DNA from: Trichopria drosophilae
Lineage: Eukaryota > Arthropoda > Insecta > Hymenoptera > Diapriidae
Length of the DNA: 64,000 nt
Reading direction: 5' to 3'
Assembly (NCBI GenBank): GCA_030407085.1
Contig: CM059587.1
Location: forward strand, 26,447,001-26,511,000
Made by a program: the position numbers and the translations under genes. The notes beneath the pieces were generated by a model, which searched no databases, was not told where the DNA came from, and saw nothing but the letters and a program-made list of their open reading frames with translations. Of the stretch, positions 60,081 to 64,000 are shown one piece after another (position 1 is the first letter of the stretch; each line of letters begins with the position of its first letter).

Positions 60081-61362
60081 AACATGATGTCATTATGAGA
60101 TCTTTATGAACTCACAATCAGAATAGCCTCAAAAAGTGGGACATCTGACTTCTTTTAGAGCACATTTCGAAATAATTCTGAAATCTTTTCTATTTTGGTG
60201 TCTGGGTTGAGAAGGATGCTATCTACTTTGCTGATGAACATCAGAACAATAACGACCTGCTAGCAATATGTTGATTGCACCTCTGTCTGGATTCAGAAAG
60301 TTGTGTTTCTGGGATCTCGCCATCTACTACGATCGAACGAGTATGTAAATCAACCTGATGGTAGACAGTGTGTTTACAGGCGACTTACAGTGTTATTTGC
60401 AGCAGAGGGAGTCACCTCTGCACCTCAGTTTGCGTAAAAGAATTTCCGAAGACCACGAAAGGTTACGGGTTTAGACGGTAAACCCTCCAATTTACGTCAT
60501 AGGATAAGGGAGTCCGCTGCACAAGAGGGTACCCAAGATCTTCAATTCTGTATGGTGTATAATGCACCCCCTCCTCCCACCACAGTTCAAAATTTGTACA
60601 TTGTATTGCGAGAGAGGCAATCGGTCAATTTCACCAAGCGATGTGTTTGTTGCTGGAGCGTACAAAGGGTATGCTCCATATATCCTTTACAAGGGTACAT
60701 AGCAATAGAGTATTCTCCCGCGTAGCATACACTGTTTTTTTCCGACAGTATGTCTTATTACAGTCGAAGCTCTGTTAACAGATACGGTCGAGACAACACA
60801 AGGCGAGGAAGAAAGTGGTATAACTTTGGACAATCCAAATGTATAACTTCGGATATACCTATAATTTTGGTCGGTATAACTTAGGGCGAACCTACTGTAT
60901 TTGTTAAACGAGGTTCGACTGTACTACCTCAGGTAGTTCTTTTTGTTCCTAGGGAGTAATGAAACAGCATTCCTATCCGCTCGGAATTGGCTACTTTCGT
61001 TCCTCGCGGTAGGCTTGGAATACTGCTAATTATGACGCAGTCGGGAGAAAAAAAATGTTGTTATACATTAATAATAATAATAACGACTGTATTGGCTATT
61101 GATCTAGATATTCAAAATAAATTCAACAGAAATATGTATCCAAATCGATTCAAATCAAGCGATATTTCACAGATAGACCACTTCTTTTAATTTTAGTTCA
61201 TTTGCAAGATTTGATTTAAAAGTTGTATCTTAAAGATTAAACATTGATGTTTAATTGTTATTCGCAATACCCCTTCCCTCTTCTTTTGTATGATTTTTTT
61301 ATTTTAAAAATATAAAGTTTCCAAACAATACTATAATGGTAACAGACAATGCGACAACAAAG

Positions 61363-62032
61363 GGGTACATGTCAAAAAACCGAATTTCAAACATCCGAAA
61401 TATTTAAAAATCGACATAGGATAAAAAAAGGATAAAAGGATAGGAATTATCCCCCGCTTTAATGACATTTTTGCCTGTTCGCGGGTCGGCTCTCGGGTGG
61501 ATAGGTCGGACATACAATCGAAAACATTTACAAGACAATACATAACAGCACATAGCAACACCCACCCAGAGCCAGTCCCCCCATTACTGCGCCCCGTAGA
61601 ACGCCTTGAGACCCCTCTGTATCGCATTTGCACGGGGTCTGGGAAAACTACGGAAAACCCAGACAGATACAGTCGACAAACTACTTTATCATCAGGGGTT
61701 ACCCTCTGATGGTAAAGCAGCCGTGTCTCCCACTCAGCAATCGGCCTGCTATCTTTGCCGTAGCGGGCGCAACGCTCGTTTTTATTTATTTTTCACAGTC
61801 ACCTTCCAAGTATGGATCCCTATCAGGAACCTTTCACCTGAAAAGTGACTGCGCGTCGCACCGACCACAGGGCAATTGCTGTTGGTAAAAATCGACATTT
61901 AAAAAGCTGACATTGTTGTTTTCATGAATATTACAGCTTTATGACTCATTGGCTTTTTGACAGTCATCGTTTTATGAGTGTCGGTTTTTTTAATGTCGAT
62001 TTTTCAATGTTTCGGATTTTTGAGGTATTTCC
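61363..62032. mobile_element. hAT-like element split by a retro-insertion
   Basis: Exact 8-bp duplication CAACAAAG at 61355-61362 and 62033-62040. Left GTCAAAAAACCGAATTTC...CATCCG and right ATGTTTCGGATTTTTGAGG are inverted. The right part carries GTCGGTTTTTTTAATGTCG units of the 37.4 kb family. Interrupted at 61418-61885. Confidence 0.6.
61418..61885 (-). mobile_element. SINE/LINE-type insertion with 13-bp target duplication
   Basis: TAAAAATCGACAT occurs exactly at 61405-61417 and 61886-61898. The left end carries an AGGATAAAA-type simple tail, so the element runs on the minus strand. 468 bp, noncoding, GC-richer than its surroundings. A 13-bp duplication and repeat tail fit target-primed reverse transcription. 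Family not identified. Confidence 0.65.
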
Positions 62033-62050
62033 CAACAAAGCTGTGAATTC

Positions 62051-62438
62051 GGGTGCGGGTTGAAATCCGATAATCATAAAGCCAGCCGTTGGTTAAAATG
62101 TCGACGAATAAAAAAGTAAACACATTTGACAAGCGGAATAATTTCTTTTTGGATACACGTGTCCGTAAAGTAGACACTTAACGGACTCCTTTTAGTCCGT
62201 AAAGTGTGATTTTACGGACTGATCTCTGCACTTTACGGACTAAAAACAGTCGGTAAAGTGACTACTTTTGCGAACAGTGTATCAAAAAATAGCGTTCGCT
62301 CCTCGGTCCGTAAAATTGAACTTTACGGCCTAGAAACGAAAAGTACTATTAACGTGTCGGTTTTTTACTGTCGCCTTTTCTATTTTCGATTTTTTGACCT
62401 GTCGGCTGTTTGATTGTAGGTTTTTCCAGCCGCATCAT
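62051..62438. mobile_element. Second hAT-like CCGAC-family element
   Basis: Exact 8-bp duplication GTGAATTC at 62043-62050 and 62439-62446. The left GGGTGCGGGTTGAAATCCGA matches the terminus of 37384-37852, and the right end is its diverged inverse. The middle (62160-62340) holds a different array: GTCCGTAAAGT in alternating orientations. Confidence 0.65.
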
Positions 62439-63007
62439 GTGAATTCAATAAACCTACTTTGAATTATGAAAATGGGAATTAAGTGAATCATCATACTGCA
62501 TTCTCGCGAGGAAGAATATTGAGAGAGTACATTGAAAAATTGAAAGGAGAATGCCCACAGTATAATTAATTCAATATTCGTATCTGTGTGCGTAACCTTT
62601 ATAATATGTATAGTAGTAAGACGTTAAAGATAATATTGAAAAAATAAGTTTGTTCCGAAGAAGAGGTCATTGGGAAGACGGCCTAGAAAATGGTTATTTC
62701 TGATCCATTCGTCCGTTTCTTCTGACGATTTATAATATATTTATTTAAAAAATGTCACATACGACTTTTATAAATTTCCATTGTTCGAAGGAACTTAACA
62801 TCTTTTAAGCTATAAATATGATCTTTCACGGTATGAAGGTTACAATTACACATTTGTTTCGTTAATATACGATAGGCAGATTCCTTTTTGCTTGTTTAAC
62901 ATTTTCAGAATAATATATGGACGTTCAGTATCAATGCGTATAAAACGATGGTATAGTAATACAAAATGTCCTAATTCAGAAAATATACCTCCAGGAATAT
63001 ACCCCTA

Positions 63008-63630
63008 CACTCCCCGCCAATCACTTTTGCCATGCCAAAGCCGAAATTTATTAAACTTCAAAGTTTAATATCTTTGCGAAGAATTATCGTAGCTTAAAAA
63101 ATCGAACGGCATTTCAAAGGTAATTGCAATAGCTTTCATTTGAGCAGAGAAAAAATCAAAAAGACGCAAAATTCAGATTTTTATCGATAAAAAACCAACA
63201 AGAAAAAATACGATATTTTTTATCTTTAGTTAATTGTTTGCCAATTTGAAACGAATAATAGTAGGGTAATAAAACTAACGGGGTTTTCAATTTTTTGTGC
63301 GATCTTTCTGACCGGAGTTATGACTATTTTTATAAAAAAACATGATTTTTTTCATTTTCTTATTATCTCAAAAACTAAGAGAGAGAGAAAAAAATGTTAC
63401 ATACAAAAAATACTCGTTTTTAGGTAGAAAATACCAAAATAAAGTCAAAATTTTAAAAATGAATTTTTTTCAATTTTTAAAATTTTTTTGTAGGTAGACA
63501 TTTTTTTTATTTCTCATTATATGTAATGCCGTTCGCTTTTTTAAGCTACGATCATTTTTCGCAAAAATATTAAACTTTGAAGTTTAATAAATTTCGGCTT
63601 TGGCATGGCAAAAGTGATTGCCGGGGAGTG
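63008..63630. mobile_element. TA-flanked TIR element with ~115-bp arms
   Basis: TA at 63006-63007 and 63631-63632. Ends CACTCCCCG(C/G)CAATCACTTTTGCCATGCC inverted at the right (GGCATGGCAAAAGTGATTGC). The arms continue through AATTTATTAAACTTCAAAGT to about 63118 and 63527. 623 bp; the AT-rich middle has no transposase. It lies directly downstream of the exon at 63782. Confidence 0.75.
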
Positions 63631-63781
63631 TATATGTGTATAGTGTTCTATGTTAAATGTTTAATTTATAAAATAACATTTATCATTAGTGTTAAACTAC
63701 TTATTAGAAATATTTGTTGAGAGTAAATATACAAAATGGTAACGAATGGTATATTATAATACGAAGATCAGTAATACTTAC

Positions 63782-63914
63782 GATCTCCATATACATCATT
63801 GCGCTGCTTCGGCTGGTTAGACTGATATTTCGTGAAGAATGGATCATTATCGAAATAGCTATCCTGCGATTTCCATGGCTGATTTCGAGTTCCATATTCT
63901 CTTCTAGGTTGATC
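63782..63914 (-). CDS. Probable exon of a gene extending past the right edge (linker type)
   Basis: 133 bp on the minus strand between acceptor TATTTTGAAG (before 63914) and donor C|GTAAGT at 63781. Encodes 44 residues from DQPRREYGTRNQ to QRNDVYGD plus one base. The Gln/Asp/Tyr/Arg/Asn-rich text resembles the PAN gene linkers, and the phase-1 end matches the phase-1 start of PAN first-half exons such as 43187-43049. It may belong to a neighbouring PAN-type gene or be an upstream exon of this one. Another minus frame is also open here but reads as random hydrophobic text. Confidence 0.45.
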
Positions 63915-64000
63915 CTTCAAAATAGAACAATTTTTAGATTTTGGTTTTTGAAATAAAAAAAAAAGATTTTGGTTAATCCATAAACAAAATATCCTTTTCC

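Larger units (their letters stand above)
44698..63781. other. 19 kb without a convincing gene
   Basis: Upstream of PAN exon 1 and downstream of the exon at 63782. It holds dispersed repeats and TIR elements listed separately. Open frames of 60-110 codons show no family motifs, Cys pattern or splice support. Two less AT-rich stretches (52780-53050 and 58130-58380) stand out as possible regulatory DNA. It is either intergenic or one long intron. Confidence 0.5.

Noticed and set aside
59881..61888. Several ORFs of 70-100 codons in 59.9-61.9 kb
   Set aside because: They lie in the retroelement copies, cross target-site boundaries and show no family motif.
63704..63895. 63-codon minus ORF starting MELEISHGN
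   Set aside because: The overlapping frame DQPRREYG... has linker-like composition and ends at the GTAAGT donor in a useful phase; this one reads into intron.
1..64000. tRNA, rRNA and snRNA genes
   Set aside because: No stretch with convincing A/B boxes plus cloverleaf, or conserved rRNA/snRNA blocks, was noticed on either strand; this was a visual scan, so a covariance-model search could still find one.

Overview
The window is AT-rich animal nuclear DNA, most likely from an insect and plausibly a hymenopteran. The grounds are GT-AG introns, a venom allergen 5/antigen 5-type CAP gene, a large insect-style multi-PAN secreted protein gene, and a decayed non-LTR retrotransposon of a type familiar to me from hymenopteran genomes. 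The taxonomic call is inference. No prokaryotic, viral or CRISPR-type gene was seen.

Layout: (1) 1-3672, plus strand, is the 3' part of a LETM1-domain protein gene (LETMD1-like): three exons, with a 2.7 kb intron filled by nested terminal-inverted-repeat (TIR) elements. (2) 3673-9580 is intergenic and repeat-rich: a TTAA-flanked MITE, foldbacks, a ~115-bp minisatellite and opposing LINE relics. (3) 13916-9581, minus strand, is a complete five-exon CAP/antigen 5 gene (237 aa, signal peptide, both CAP signatures) with a TATA box; its largest intron carries a decayed hammerhead-ribozyme-like motif of the Penelope-element type. (4) 14.0-22.8 kb is intergenic, with three TA-flanked MITEs and one weak small secreted ORF. 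(5) 44665-22829, minus strand, is an eleven-exon gene whose exon phases close perfectly (2757 bp, 918 aa). It encodes a secreted protein with four PAN/apple modules, Tyr/Arg/Asp-rich linkers and a C-terminal Cys-rich module. Its 13.5 kb third intron holds two long foldbacks and hAT-like and piggyBac-like MITEs. (6) 44.7-63.8 kb has no convincing gene, but holds two adjacent hAT-like elements, one of them split by an insertion with a 13-bp target duplication. (7) At 63782-63914, minus strand, is a probable exon of a gene continuing past the right edge. Its 3' phase fits the PAN exons, so it is either a neighbouring paralogue or an upstream exon of the same gene.

The three genes have no evident shared pathway: one is a predicted mitochondrial membrane protein and two encode secreted proteins. 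The most unusual content is the layered transposon archaeology, readable from target-site duplications, and the modular PAN gene. All gene models were built by hand from splice signals and reading-frame continuity. Family names rest on motif recognition, not on searches.
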